A DNA stretch of 64,000 nt, taken from assembly GCA_011009095.1 (NCBI GenBank), contig VTPC01004683.1, forward strand, positions 1 to 64,000, written 5' to 3'. This DNA is from Ignelater luminosus (taxonomy: Eukaryota > Arthropoda > Insecta > Coleoptera > Elateridae). Within the stretch, counting starts at the first letter, position 1, and the number at the start of each line of letters is the position of its first letter. Position numbers and translations under genes: made by a program. Below the pieces are notes generated by a model that did no database searches, was not told where the DNA came from, and saw only the letters and a program-made list of their open reading frames with translations. Shown here one piece after another: positions 46,285-59,164 of the stretch.

Positions 46285-46620
46285 CCCCCAACCAACACAA
46301 GAGGACCAAACGGCACGAACCGCACGAAAGAGCCGAAGGGCCCGGGGGCCCGAATAGCTTAAGTAGTCCGAACGGCTAAACAGAAAAGGAGCCGAGAAAT
46401 TCAAAAAGCCCGGCAGAGCTGAATGATCAAGACGGCTCAATAGACCCGAGAGACCCGAAGGGGCAAGAAGTACAAAAGGCCCGAGAGGTCTGACATGCCC
46501 AAGAGATTAAAACGGCCGGATAGATCTAAAGGACCGAGAAACCCAATAGGCCCGACAGACCTAAGAGATCAGAACGGCCCAATAGACCCGAGAGACCCTA
46601 TGCAAGCCTATCCTCTACCG
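46285..46620. repeat. CGGGCC-rich minisatellite, block 4 (reverse orientation)
   Basis: Units such as GACCCGAGAGACCCGAAGG and AAAGGCCCGAGAGG are the complement of blocks 1-3. It abuts the larger GC-rich array. Confidence 0.8.
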
Positions 46621-48555
46621 CACCTACCTACCACAGTCCCGTCTCTAAAGAATCAAGCCGTTCTTGAGACTTCGGATGTTTTACAAAGAAAAACAAAATA
46701 CGTTTGGTCTCGCAACCATTCCGTGCTCCCGCATGCACCTTACGCAAGCATTTTCCCCTCCTCACATGTTCATCAAAGTCCCATCTCTATAAGATCAGTC
46801 GTTTAGAAAAAACGCAATGTATGCCAAAACAAAAAACAAAATGTGGTTAGTCCTGCACGCAGCTTATGGAACCCTTTCCTCCCAACACTCCCGCCTACCA
46901 TAATCCCGTCTGAATCGCATCAGCCGTTCCAGAGATACGGAATATCTGCCGAAAAAGAAAACAAAAAAATACGCTCTGTCCTGCACACATCTTCTCCAAG
47001 CTTTTCTCCTACCGCACCTGCCAACCAAAGTCTTATCTACATACCATCAGCCGTTCCTGACCTAACGACCAAAGTCCCATCTCGACAGGTGCTGCCGTTT
47101 CGGAGATACGAAATATCTCTGGAAAAAACAAAAGACGATCGCCGGCGCCCGCACCGTTTGGAAGCCATACCTGCACCACACATAACGTTCAAAGTCCCAT
47201 CTCGACAGGTGCTGCCGTTTCGGAGATACGAAATATCTCTGGAAATAACAAAAGACGGTTGACCCCGCGCACATCTTTTAAAAGCCATTCTTCCTCCACA
47301 CCTAAAGGTCCAAGTCCCATTTCGATAGCACCAGCCGTTTTTGAGCACGAAATATTTTTCCTAAAACAGAACACGATCGGAGGCCTCCGGACGGTCCGAA
47401 CGGGCCTCCCCTGTTCCGCCATTATGAAACGAAAAAATCCAAAGTGGTTTCGAGATCGCGTTCTGTTTTATTCTTATTCTCTCTCTCTCTGTCTCTACCG
47501 CGTTTCTCTCACTCTATCTCTCTGTGCATTTAAAAACAATTTTAAAACAAATAAAAGACTCGACGCCGGATGACGTATTCGCCGACGTAGACGCGACACG
47601 CGTGCAAAATCGCCGTTTAAAAATATCAATGCCCTAACCCTCAGGAAATTGAAAAAAGCTGTAGCCGTCTTTGTCTCGCGCGCGGCGGTTTGCGTATCGC
47701 CGTCTCGCTTCCACTCGAAGGATTTAAATTTTTCTAATTTTTCAAGCAATGTAAAAGCAGGTTGGCATATAACGCGAACACTAAAAGAGCCACAGCTCCG
47801 TTATTTACCGGCCGATTGGCGCGAAACTTTCAGCGTTTGTAGACAAAGGTCCGCTCTAGCGATCCGCTTCGTCGACTACCGGGTAGACGTTCTCGTACCG
47901 CCGCCGGCGGCGCGCCATCCAGAAGGAGGCCGTTTACCCACCGCGCGGAATACCGGTTAAAAAACAAAAGACGGTCGCTCCCAAGCCGATCCTTCCGAAT
48001 GTCGTTTTGCGTGCGCGCCCGACCACGAAAATAACGTCTCGATAGCGGCTACCGTTGCCGAGATGCAGTATATCGCCCGAAACAACAAAAGACGGTCGTC
48101 GGGGCTACGAGCGTTGGAAAGCCGTTGCTTTGCCGCGCCCGACGATCAAGGTTTTGTCCAGATAGCGGCTACCGTTCTAAAGATAAGACCGTGTACGCGC
48201 GGGCCTCGGCGAGCGTTACTTGCGACCGAGCCGGCTCGGCCCCCGGTGGGCCCACGTGCGCGCAGTAAAAAAATCCGCACTCGATCCGAGCCGCCCCATC
48301 TCGCTATCGCCTCCCGTTTCCAAGATACGACCCCCCTCCACCGGAAAAACCCGACCACGACCGATCCCGACCGAGTGCTCGGGGAGCCCGTGCCCGGCCG
48401 CGACCGACCCCCCGCTCCCGTTTCGATCCGATCTGCCGTCGCCGAGTCCCGCCCCTCGCTTGAATAGCACGGCAACTAAAAATTCCCCCGACCCCCTCCC
48501 CTCCATCCCCCACCTCCCGCTTCAGAGGAGATTCGTACAAACTCGTTGCTAAGGC
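46621..48555. repeat. GC- and CpG-rich array of ~120-130-bp diverged tandem units
   Basis: The landmark AAAGTCCCATCTCGACAGG occurs with variants near 46637, 46776, 46901, 47030, 47070, 47191 and 47309; GTCTCGATAGCGGCTACCGT appears near 48028 and a relative near 48160. Each unit continues into CCGTTTCGGAGATACGAAAT and ACAAAAGACGGTCG. The two units at 47070 and 47191 are almost identical over 100 bases. GC and CpG content climb from left to right, reaching long CpG-dense runs at 47870-48520. Open frames on both strands (SRQVLPFRRYEISLE and others) follow from the repeat and are not genes. Confidence 0.78.
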
Positions 48556-49435
48556 GGATGAGACTGCTCAACTTTTAATATATAGGGATTATAAACTAAA
48601 TACAACCGTGAGATCAATCTAGTACTATTCAACAATACATACAAGGTGTTAATAAATAACATCGACAAACTGATAGGATAGATTTCTAACGATCATAGAA
48701 GTTTTCTTCTGAACCTATCATCAATTGTCTGCAGACAGATTAACTTTTGTATGCTTCGTTGTTATCTGTCAAAAATTAATCAATATTCTATTAAGAAGAA
48801 TTGTAGGGAAATACCTTTTGTGTGTTTTAATCCACTTTTGATTATACAGGGTGTTCTCTGTAACTGAGACGCATTAAATTGAAAGTTTTTCTTTATTTTT
48901 CTTCTGACTGTACGTGTCGCGGCTATAGAGTGCACCTCATATAATGAAAAGTAAGTTTGGAACATCTGGAAGGCAATTTCTTTTAATAAAAATATTTGAT
49001 ATTTTGGCACCTAAAAATCAACATATTTGTACACAACTTTTGAAGATTGAGCTTGATTAAATGTGCAATAAGAAATTTGAGATCCATTAGTTAAGCCAAA
49101 GAGGTAAATTTAAAAACTAGATTGTTGTGTTGTCCTTACAACGATGACTGTCCTACTGTCCTTGAATAGTTTGTAAAGGCTCAGGCAGTGCTCGATAATT
49201 CCTATTTTAGCCTGAAACGTTCCAACTCCTAGAACATTAGTATCCTGTAATTGTATATTGTGTTCTTCACTTACTTACTTGTGCAGCTTTATATACTATT
49301 TCAATGGCTTTTTCCTACTGTAAACCAGATTCTGAAAATTATTTTTTGCCATCGACTGGTTCCAATTGGTTCCAAAAAATTAGTGCTGGAGTAAGTTTAC
49401 AAGTTTGCAACTGCCTCTCAGTTTGACGTTATAAA
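48556..49435. other. AT-rich spacer with a transposon-end fragment
   Basis: TACAGGGTGTTCTCTGTAAC at 48846 looks like a Tc1/mariner-type terminus, but no partner end was found. Otherwise nothing is recognised. Confidence 0.35.
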
Positions 49436-49439
49436 TTCA

Positions 49440-50655
49440 GGGTTCTGGCCTGTTGTGCCTTTGTCAATTTCGAAAAATCTTCTTCTTCTTCTAGCCCATA
49501 ATTCAGTTGATAGTTCATACCCAAGCTAACCAGTTCTGTTTACATAGCGCTTTGATAAAAGTAATTTTGTGAAAAAAATGGAACTCTGGCGTAAACATTT
49601 TCGAGCAATGATTTTTTAAGATTTTCAAAGCAACTTAACATTCAAACAATGCATCGAACGGCTTAATGCGGCTTTCGGTGAAGAAGTTCCATCGAATAAA
49701 ACTGTTTATAATTGGGTTGCTGAGTTCCAGCGTGGACATTCTTTTCTTAGTAATGAATTTCGTGAAGGTCGTCCATCTACATCTGTTATTGCCAATAACA
49801 TTGATGGTGTGCGTGAAATGATTGAGCGAGATCGGCATGTGACTACCGTGAAATAGGAGTTACCTTGGGCATTAACATGAAAGCAATACACACGATTTTA
49901 CACTATCATTTAAACGTACCTACGAAAGCTTTATAATCGTTGAATTCCACATAATTTCAGTAACGCTCAAACGAAGAATCGTGTGACTTGGTGCAAAGAA
50001 ATGATGAAGAAATTCAACCGAGGTCATTCAGATTTAGCGCACGATATTGTTACTGTTGATAAAAGTTGGATCTACTGATACGAACCGGAAACTAAACAAC
50101 GATCCACTGTTTAGATGTTTTGAGATAAGTCGAAACCCACAAAAATTGTTCGTTCACAGAGTGTTGCAAAGCAAATGATCGCTTGTTTCTTTCGTATTTT
50201 TTGACATGTGGCAACCATAGCTTTAGAGGCTCTAATAAGTGTGAACGCTGATTGGTGCACAACAATTTGTTTGCCGAAAGTCTTCGGTGAAATCAGAAAA
50301 AACAATTCAAAACTGCGCTCCTTCTTCACCATGACAATGCAAGTGCCCACACAGCTTCACAAACTGTCGACTTTTTAGCCAGTGAAAACGTGAAATTGAC
50401 GTCACATTGTCCGCATTTGCCTGATCTAGCACCAAATGACTTCTTTCTGTGTCCGACAATCAAAAACAAGATGCGTGGTGAGCGTTATTCTTCGCCTGGA
50501 ACAGCCGTTGAGGCAACTGGTTTCTGCGGTGCCAGCTTCCGATTGGAAAGAAGGCTTCGAAGATTGGTTTGAGCGTATGCAAAAGTGTATTGATGCTAAG
50601 GGTGAATATTTTGAAAAACAACAAAGCCATTTACTAAATTGTATCTGTGTTTTTC
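49440..50655 (+). mobile_element. Mariner relic, copy 2
   Basis: Same family as 1696-2862. It keeps the N-terminal region missing there: start ATGGAACTCTGGCG at 49578, LTFKQCIERLNAAFGEEVPS, then NKTVYNWVAEFQRGHSFLSN and FREGRPSTSV. Later pieces are VDKSWIY (about 50060), the HHDNASAHTA-type motif with Asp kept near 50330, DLAPNDFFLC (50420) and RMQKCIDAKGEYFEKQ (50571-50620). Terminal repeats are absent on both sides. Several frameshifts and stops. Confidence 0.86.
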
Positions 50656-52845
50656 TAGCACGTTTCGAATTATCTTTGTTTCTGAACAAATACGGTTCTG
50701 GATTCCTACAATCTACAATGTAAAAATTATCTTATGAAATAAATAATTATTGTTATTACATATTTTGATTCTGACCTCTTAAATGTGCCTTAAAAAACAA
50801 GATTAAGTTCCCAGTAATTTTCCACTTAAAGGAAGTTCAAAAATAATATTAAATGAGAATCTGCCAATCAACAATCGATTCATACAAACAACATGTTATC
50901 ATTGATAAACTCTAACTTTTTAACTGGTTTTTTCTGATTATTATTATAATTTATAAGTATATGCATTACGTGTTTTTTTTCTAATTGTATCAGATTTGGT
51001 TTTCATTGAAATCTGGGACACTTAGGTTATCCATCTGTTGTGTAGCAGAATTAAGAAAAAAATTATAATTGATAATAATTAGTTTATCAACAAAAAATTG
51101 CTTTTCTTAAGAACTTTAGAAAAACGTTTGCCTTTGATATGTCGTTATTTTATTTATTTCTTTGAAATATCAAAGCACAGTATACAGGATAAAGAAGAAA
51201 ATTGATTTAATTTTGATTTTTGTTACATCCATGTAAAGGAAAAAATATTATGAACAAATACGTCCCTGACTTACTATTATCAATTATTCAGACTATTATT
51301 AATTGTCTCTCACCATAATGCAACGTACATCACTCATACTCATTTTCATCTGTTAACCTTTTGATTTGTTTTATAAATAACAACTTTATCTAAACTCGCA
51401 GGCTCATCCTAATGTATTATTATGAACGTAAGAACGCAATAAAGCAAGTAAACAAATATTTATTCTTAGGTTAGGTAGTATTTGTTATCAGTAATAATTC
51501 ATTCACCATTATCATAATTTTCTATTTATAGTTTTTCAGTTATTTACCATATTCTTTTTTCTTTTGTATAAACGAATCAAAAAGGATCATTTTTTATGTT
51601 TACGCACTAAATCCTTCGTCCTTGTGTTTGATATTTAAAAAAATATAAAATTACGTACATTTGTAATTCCTACATAATGGATTGCTAGCTATAATTACAC
51701 TTGACCATTTTTTTTAAATATTTTATATCCGTCTTTTCTGATGGCTTTCCACAGGTTTTACACAGTTTTATGAAAAATCAAAAGCTTGCTTGGTAAAATA
51801 ATTTATTTTTACTATATTAAAAGGTGAAAATGCAAATTTCCACTCATAAACCTTGAATTAAATCAGTTCAGCAAATTACATCCAATTTTGCACACTACTG
51901 ATATCATCCATCACTTTGTGGTTAGATAGAAAACCGCTGCTTTCGAGATATCACTTAAAAATACATTTCTTCACGAACTACATTTTTAAAAGTTTATTAT
52001 TCTTATTTCTTTTCTTATATTGTTTATTAATTCTTATTTTTACATGTTTTTGTTTTATTTATATTATTGCTCACTTACACGTGGGAATAGTTTTATAATA
52101 AAATGAAGAATAAACTAATCATAAATAAAAAATGGATTTTATCTTGTTTGTTTATGCAAAACTAATGCCAATCTTCATAACGCAACTATAAAATTTTGTT
52201 TACGAATTTTAATTTAAAATGTCGCCATTTTAATTCAAGTAAGGTCAACATTAAACATGCCATGCCACTTTTACTACGTATTGCTATTAGATAGTGCATA
52301 CTACTCGTACAGCTTTTTGCATAAATAATGTCGCAATCATTTCTTTAATGAAGCAATTAACTAAATATACGAAATCTAATTTCATATTAGTTATCCAAAG
52401 TCGTCTTATGGACTCTTAGGGAACAAATTTTATGTAATTAATGCTAAATCAGATTTCGTGTATTTGATCAATTCATTCACTAAGAGAATGTACTGCGACA
52501 TTATCTATGCAAAAAACTGAACATACATACATGTAGTTATTTTATTCTCGAATAGTATACATTACAGTTACAAATAAGAGTCTTAATATTTTTATTGTTG
52601 CATCAGCTGCATTGTTTTCAACTAAACACTCGATGAAAACCTGACGAAGTTTACAGCAGGCAACAGAACCGGTTAACATTATTTCCTTTGCCCCGAAGAT
52701 CATAATTATAATATAATTAGTTTTTTGTGATAGAATGATGCAAGATTGAGGCTTTCAATTTTAATCGTTGGTGATTTCTAACCAATTTTATATTCATAAT
52801 TTACTTAAAAGCAATAAACTTGATTGAGTAAGGCACAATCAGTCA
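50656..52845. other. AT-rich intergenic DNA
   Basis: About 2.2 kb without recognised gene or repeat. The hydrophobic 60-codon frame at 51916-52098 is Leu/Phe-rich by AT composition and is not supported as a gene. Confidence 0.4.
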
Positions 52846-52849
52846 GTTT

Positions 52850-53165
52850 TTCTTGGAAAAGATTAGACTTTGAATGATATGAAGGCGCCTTAAAAGATTT
52901 TGCTCTAGACGCTAAATATCCTAACGCCAGCTCTGATCTAGAAGATTCTTTATGTCTAGAATGGCACGACGAAATTTGCAATTTCAAGCTAATAATAATC
53001 TGTTTGTTATTTAGATGTCTTCGAGTGTTCAGAGTAAATTTGCAGCGTTTCTTTTTCTCTGAATTCCTATCGTTCTTTGCAGGATCTCCAGATATTTAAT
53101 AACATCATACAAACCCATACCTGTAAGTCCCTAAATTCAGTTTGTAACCTTATAATTCTATACTT
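52850..53165 (-). repeat. Satellite family member with short-TIR end unit
   Basis: TATCCTAACGCCAGCTCTGA, AATGGCACGACG, TTGCAGCGTTTCTTTTTC, CAGATATTTAATAACATCAT and AACCCATACCTGTAAGTCCC match the other members in order. Confidence 0.74.
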
Positions 53166-53339
53166 TTTGCTATATTGCTAAATTGCGTCTTGGGTATAAA
53201 CTTCAACTGCGTTTAATTAATTTTTATTAACCGTACTAGCACCATCATTGGCCAGCTCTCCGGTTTTTCATCTGCGATCTCCAGACTTCGAAAATAATGC
53301 TGATTAATGCCTTTTTTTCGGAACATCCTGTATAAAGCT

Positions 53340-53720
53340 CAAAGTTAGGTTTGCACAGTCATTAAACAATCCATATTTCTGGCGCGTTCGTTTGAGTTCG
53401 CGCATAATAATTTATTAGAATAAACACGGTCGCGGTCGCGCCGCGTTCGATATTAAAAGGCACTGCCGACCACGTCTTTTCTTTTGTCTAGACAGCAGAC
53501 TGTCGTTGCAAAATTATACGTCAGTAACCGGGTAACAGATTATTAAAAAGTAACTGTGGATCCGACGGCTGCGACCAGACGAGGCTGTGGTTGAAACAGG
53601 AGAAGCTTAGACACTCTTTTTTGTTCTGTACAGAACGTGGATCTCCATAGGTAGTGATGGCGTTTTTGACTGGCGAGTCAATACGCTTGAACAAAATGTT
53701 ACCGGGGAATCACTCGGGTG
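53340..53720 (+). other. Possible solo-LTR-like segment (fossil)
   Basis: A GC-richer stretch has CGCGGTCGCGCCGCG, a TATA-like ATTAAAAGGCACTGCC, and TAACTG followed by TGGATCCGACGGC, which could be read as a 5' LTR end and primer-binding start. No second LTR or coding part is attached. Identification is weak. Confidence 0.25.
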
Positions 53721-53849
53721 GTACTTATATAGTTAACCAGCTAACAAGTACCAACAAATATCGCTAAACCAAATGTATAACGCAGCTGGCTTAGTTTTTT
53801 ACATCGATATGCTTATCGGTATCGGTCGATCATTACTCGTAGTAGTAAG

Positions 53850-54695
53850 TCATGGAAAATCTATAGTTCCTACATAATCTAGAAAAATCACGATCATGCC
53901 GACCTCTATTGGGAACTTAAAAACTTAGTATGAGGAGATGAACGCTCTAGGTGCGTTCAATGCGATCCGTGCACTTCGATATACTATGGTTAATTCTGGA
54001 GTGATTCAAATCAATTAAACGGTGCGACACAAGGAGGCACTAACCATCATTTGGAATATTATAACTTAAAAAACAATGCTGATTATAATGAAATTTCACA
54101 ATTAAACGAAACTGAGTGCTAGCGATTTGGATCACTACGGCCGGCATCAGAAACAGTCATAAATGTTGTAAATCTTTAGACCTCAGGCAACACTGGTTGT
54201 ACATGTTTCAGTACATGTTTCGAGTAAACGTTCGCATACCTACGTACTTCCTGATCTGGCATATACGTAAACGCTTTTTAGGTTTTACTTTTATATTTAT
54301 ACGACGTATACCCACGTACCCTTTCCAATACAGCACTGACCTTTTGTACGATCAGCGTAGTGCCATTTAAAGATTCTAAATTTCTTAATTCGTAATTTCG
54401 AACTAACAGTCTGTTGGTTATTTAGTACCTACGAGTGTTAATAGTAATTATGTGATCAATCCGATTAACAACTTTATAAGTTTGTAAGCTTTAGATGTAC
54501 TTTTTCTACGATCAGCATATTATCTAAAGCAAGCCCGGCGCAACAATATGTAAATGAGACAACTTATCATAGGCGCTGCATAGTAGCGAATAAGACAGCT
54601 AAGACTGGCCTTAAACGCACCACGCACCATTATATCTATCGCACAGTTTTGCCACATGCACCAAATACCCTAGCGCCACCCCTGATTACGTGGAC
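53850..54695 (-). repeat. Dispersed repeat plus satellite with short-TIR end unit
   Basis: 53850-54200 matches 21700-21965. 54300-54690 carries satellite blocks (ACGATCAGCGTAGTGCC, TTCGTAATTTCGAACTAAC) and ends with the unit AGCAAGCCCGGCGCAAC ... ACCCTAGCGCCACCCCTGA. Confidence 0.7.
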
Positions 54696-54849
54696 TCGTG
54701 GACGTAGCAATTCTGATGACATGTACTATTTTTATACCCATTTGGTTAATATTTCATTAAAAGAGTGGATTGCGATTTTATTTTTGCAAAAAGCTGTGCA
54801 AAGGAATGTGAGAATTGTATAACGTACTCCTAGACAGATCTGTTTCAGC

Positions 54850-55829
54850 CTTATTAGGTCTCATCGGTAGGGGATAACGTTTTACCATTCTCACACGCTT
54901 GCTTGTTTGTCAGCGTTGATTTTTCATACGCCTGTGGTACCTTTTCAGGTGAAGGTTGTGGATTATGTGGATTGCGAAGCAAATACTGGCCTCGTCTTTG
55001 TTCCCTCGGACTAGACCAGCTGATGGAACTTGATGTGACGAGGTGGCACCAGCAGTAGCAGTGGTAGTAGTAGTAATGGTTGTGGGCAGCAATGGTGAAG
55101 TAGAGTTGGAGAGCACGGCGGCGTGTTGGTATAAGAACGTGTAGACGTGGATGTTGATGTTTGGCGTATGGCGCGCCGGAATTCGTAGTTGGAAATTTAA
55201 TAGTACATGTGCTATACAGATATCTTATCACAGCAGGTGTTGTTGAAGGCCGGCTGTTGTTAGGTGTCTACGTTTTGCCGAGCAGGTGCAGGCGGATTGT
55301 AGAGGCCCATGACAAGGGTAATTCATATGGTTACCTTAGATATGCATTGGTTGTCGCGATGAAACGGAGTAGAAGCGAACAACGTACGCTAAAGGAGAAT
55401 TTGAACTCACGAGATGGGTGCTCTTGGTGTTGCGGCATACAAATGGCTTTCAGGATCACACCTCTACGCGCGCGCTTGTAGAGGTGAGCCCAATAGCGAC
55501 CGCTCGGAACAGACGGTGACAGTGGCAAAATGGACTTCGGGGCCAACAAACCGTGTTCGAAATGCGGACATCCGGGAGAGCAAGCAAGGGACACCCGCGC
55601 CGATAGTCGCGCCTCTCTCCCAAAGCAACGACGTATGAGAGTGAAGAAGGATAGGGACAACCGACCTTGGCAGCCTGGGACGCTCCAGACCCAAGGTGGT
55701 TCCGGTTTGGCCGGCGCTCCCTAAAACGTAGGTTGGCAGAAGACAGCTAGGAAACAGGCCGGGCGAGCCTGCGCGCGGACTATCAGGGACAGGTACGGGA
55801 GGAACCACTACCGACGTCTGAACCGAATG
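54850..55829. other. GC-richer segment next to a Gypsy fossil, unresolved
   Basis: Open frames overlap on both strands. The plus strand near 55530 reads KPCSKCGHPGEQARD, which resembles a worn zinc knuckle, so some of this may be Gag from another retroelement. The minus strand near 55060 has a Thr run (TTITTTTTATAGATSSH) from a simple repeat. Treated as a fossil mixture; no host gene is supported. Confidence 0.35.
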
Positions 55830-56520
55830 GGCACCACACTGAACTGTTCTCACATGCAAGTTAAGTTTTGGCTGAATTTCATCAAGCCATGACCTACCTA
55901 ACAATGACAAAGAACTTTCATTTGATTGCACAATGATTAGAGGTAACTGAATAACGTATTACTAAATATGACATTAATAATGACTTTAGCTCGTACTCTA
56001 ATTTTACCAGAAATTGTTTTAAGTCATTTACCACACTCCATAAATTCTAAATTATCTGACTTATGACCTAGAATACGATAAGAATTTATTTCTAACATTA
56101 TACTTATTCTATCACCTGAATCGATTTAATTTCTACCTACTCATCATCAATGTCGACTTTAATCTTGATTGGTTCCGACTTCGATTGCTTAATCTTATGT
56201 ATCCATACTTCAATTTCTGACTGTCTTCATGTACTTTCTTGCACACGAAACATTTCCAACCCGTAGCGGGACATGTTGTTGGATTGTGGTTTCGGCCACA
56301 CCTACAACAAGATTTCTACTGCTTGACTGACTTTTGCATTTGACTTGCATTATTCTCATCGTTGTTGCTGTGTTGCGTGTTTTGTTTATTAACTGTGCGT
56401 AGTTTTTGTATACTGATACCACTTTGACGTACTTGACAATTTTCAGCGTCGAGTAGTTTTGGAGCTACTGCACTTTCATATGCTTTTGTAGACGTTAAAT
56501 TGGCATCATGTACGGTAAGC
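55830..56520 (-). mobile_element. Gypsy-type LTR retroelement fossil (Gag zinc knuckle and protease)
   Basis: The minus strand near 56300-56220 shows a paired zinc-knuckle region (CRCGRNHNPTTCPATGWKCF), and near 55950-55870 the end of a retropepsin-like domain (VIQLPLIIVQSNESSLSLLG, RSWLDEI). Reverse transcriptase and LTRs were not found here. It is broken, with several breaks, and old. Confidence 0.78.
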
Positions 56521-56529
56521 AAACGATCT

Positions 56530-57340
56530 TGTTATTCGTTTACTGGACAATCTACAAATAAATGTTTCTCTTAAAACACGAAGCAGGGAGTGGAAGAGGT
56601 TGAAGAAAAATTTGTTTTATTTTTCACCTAGAATTATCCCGAAAACCGAGCATTCCAGTGAGAAATAATTCATAGCGTCACATGTAGAGAAAAGTTAAGA
56701 GCTTAAATTTTTATCTGGAACGGAAATCGTAAAGGCTAGTGGGGTATTGTCACGAAAAACACCGAAATAAAAGCAAGTAGTCTATTTTTAAGTTTAGCTA
56801 ATAACGGAAGGCTAACACCAAATTATTTGCCAATGTGTGCAAAAAACCGGAAGAAGCCCAGATTGAGGTGAACTGCTGCAGCACTGATAAGAGTCAGGGA
56901 TTCGACGGGAGTTTTGATTATTGAAAATTAATAAAACTTTTCACTAATTGATCTTGTTATATTAACGTTAAATTCTACACAATTGCGAAGTTACACCCTT
57001 GCTTGCTTGAAAACAATTCCACTGAAAATCGTCCTACAAACAGTTTTATTTGCACAAAAAGATGACTCCACTTACAAGATGTAATATTTTGTTAGAAAAC
57101 ATGAGTTATTCAAATAATTGCAGAAATGCAAGCTTGTAAAGTCAGCTTCTTGGATGCTTCGTGACAATTTTATAATTATATTACAAAATTACTTCAACAT
57201 CTCTTGTTAACAGGAAAATAAATGTCATGTATGAAGACCTTCCGTGAAAAAGCAAGCGAAACTAAATATCAATTAATAATTAAAGTAAATAATAATTGAA
57301 TATCATAATTCGGGTTGACTGGTCTCCGATTTCTATCGCA
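56530..57340. other. AT-rich spacer
   Basis: No gene or repeat recognised. Confidence 0.35.
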
Positions 57341-57344
57341 GTGT

Positions 57345-58130
57345 AGTAGCAAATAACAATTGCATAAAATACAACACAGAGACTAAAGCAGAAGTAATGG
57401 AATCTGAGGAGGAATACACTACAGACGAGGGAAAAAGAAAGGAGAGCACGGGAAGTTTAGTAGATTTCCTAAGAAGGAGTATAAAGACAAAAAGTATTCT
57501 TACTGAGAAAGTACAAGAAGAAAACAAACAAAACAATACAAGACCAACTACACAGAGAAAATGATGAGATCAAAAAAGATTTATGGCAAGTTAAGAAGAG
57601 CCTAGAAAATTTAGACAAGGAAAAACAAAAACAGACTGAGAAATATTAAAGAATTTAAAAAAATGGATATGTGTATACTTGCATTAACAGAAACCAAGAA
57701 GAAAGGCGAAGGGTACTGTAAGATTGCAAAAGACTACCTACTGGTATATACAGTGGAGTAGGTACACAGACATAGACAAAAGCAAGAGTAACATGCACAG
57801 TACATAAAGATACTAGGAGATGTATATCAGAAAGGATTATGATCACTAAATTACAGAAGAAAACTTACAAATATCAGAGCATATAAGTTGCAACAGGAGG
57901 AATACAAAATGAAATACCAAAAAGAACTTGAAACCGAGCTAGGAGACTTTCACGAGAAAGCAAGAAACGACAAGCTAGAAGACGAATGGAAATCATTTGT
58001 CGGGGCAGCTAGCAATATCTGTGGGACAAATAAGATATACTGAAAACAGAAAACCCACTGTATGATGGAACATAGATATCAAAAAAGCTATAAAAGAAAA
58101 GAGAAAACATGGAAGATTATATTAAACCAG
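57345..58130 (+). mobile_element. LINE fragment (endonuclease region), decayed
   Basis: Plus strand: a Lys/Glu-rich lead (MESEEEYTTDEGKRKESTGS) at 57397, an endonuclease-start motif (KKMDMCILALTETKKKGEGY, IAKDYLLVYTG) at 57658-57760, ISERIMITKLQKK at 57827, and a linker-like end (KELETELGDFHEKARNDKLE, DEWKSFVGAASNICG; 57920-58030). Frameshifts and stops throughout. Reverse transcriptase absent; 3' truncated. Confidence 0.65.
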
Positions 58131-58284
58131 AAATGCTGAAATACATTGCAGGTGAATTTCCCGGTTCTTTAGATATTCTCGTAGCCACATCTTTATTAGA
58201 TATGAAGTCGGACTAAAAGAAGACTGAATATTTTATATTTTTTTAATAATAGGCTACTCAATGATCACACAACGGCTTGTCTTT

Positions 58285-58607
58285 TTTCAGATTCTCAAGT
58301 CCCACTATTGGGATCTCGGGAACTATAAGAGATAGAAGGTCGTTCAATTTTGTTTTCCTTTAACTGAAATTCATATGGCAATGAAAACTATTCTAAATAC
58401 ATTATCAAGTTACCTGTTCTGACATTAGTGTCGATGTGCCTTTTCTTCTAAATTGTTCGATGAGAGTTGTTCAAATGTTCTAAAGTTGAACATAAAGTAA
58501 CGTGGAAATGCTTACTATTGGGATCTCGGAAATTGTAAGAGATACGAAGTACGGTTAAATTAGAAAAGATTTGGCTATTCAAAACAGTTCACGGCTTGCT
58601 AGATCAT
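58285..58607. repeat. TTGGGATCTCGG repeat, two direct copies
   Basis: ACTATTGGGATCTCGG then AAYTRTAAGAGATA occurs at about 58303 and 58515 in direct orientation. A third copy lies inverted at 59250-59300. Confidence 0.75.
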
Positions 58608-58608
58608 C

Positions 58609-58867
58609 ATAGTGTGCCATGATATCTAACACACAAAGTCGATTTTTATCAAATAAATTCATTTGTTATGCAAAAATTGCTAAAACAAAATAAATACGCT
58701 TTTAAGGTGTTTTACGGGCCATTAGCTGCTTATTTGACGCTATCTGTTAATGCTCAGTAAAGTATCTTAAAAGCGTCTTTTTTTTGTTTTAGCAATTGTT
58801 ACATAATAAATGTAATTTATTTGACAAAAATCAATGATTTTCATATGTTTAAAGCCATGGCACACTA
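58609..58867. mobile_element. ~258-bp fold-back element with ~105-bp arms
   Basis: The left arm 58610-58716 (TAGTGTGCCATG, TCAAATAAATTCATTTGTTA, AATTGCTAAAACAAAATAAA) is complementary to the right arm 58757-58867, leaving a loop of ~40 bp. It sits directly after a copy of the GGGATCTCGG repeat. Non-coding. Confidence 0.85.
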
Positions 58868-59164
58868 CGTGGGAAATGCTTTTCACTTCATAGCTCGGTA
58901 AAACAAAAGAATAGCTAAGTCAAACCATATATCACTGCAAAGCATTTAAGGCGTGCTGTTCAGTGATATGGAAATCAAGTAGGCGTTCCATTAGAAAAAA
59001 TCTGGATTTACGTTCCACCGCCGAAGTAATTAAAAGACAATTACAAAAATAGTTTTTTTGTGTTTTGGAGTACATTCTCTAAAACACTCTTTTTGATGTT
59101 TTTTTCTGCCTTTGCTCGTTCCTGAGATATTTCACTTTAGAAAAAATAAGATAATTTCGTTTTT

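Noticed and set aside
47037-48552. Arg/Pro-rich open frames in the GC-rich array
   Set aside because: Generated by the ~120-bp tandem unit; similar peptides appear in every unit and on both strands, with no domain or splice logic.
51916-52098. Hydrophobic Leu/Phe-rich frame suggesting a membrane protein
   Set aside because: Typical of AT-rich non-coding DNA; no start context, homology or splice sites.
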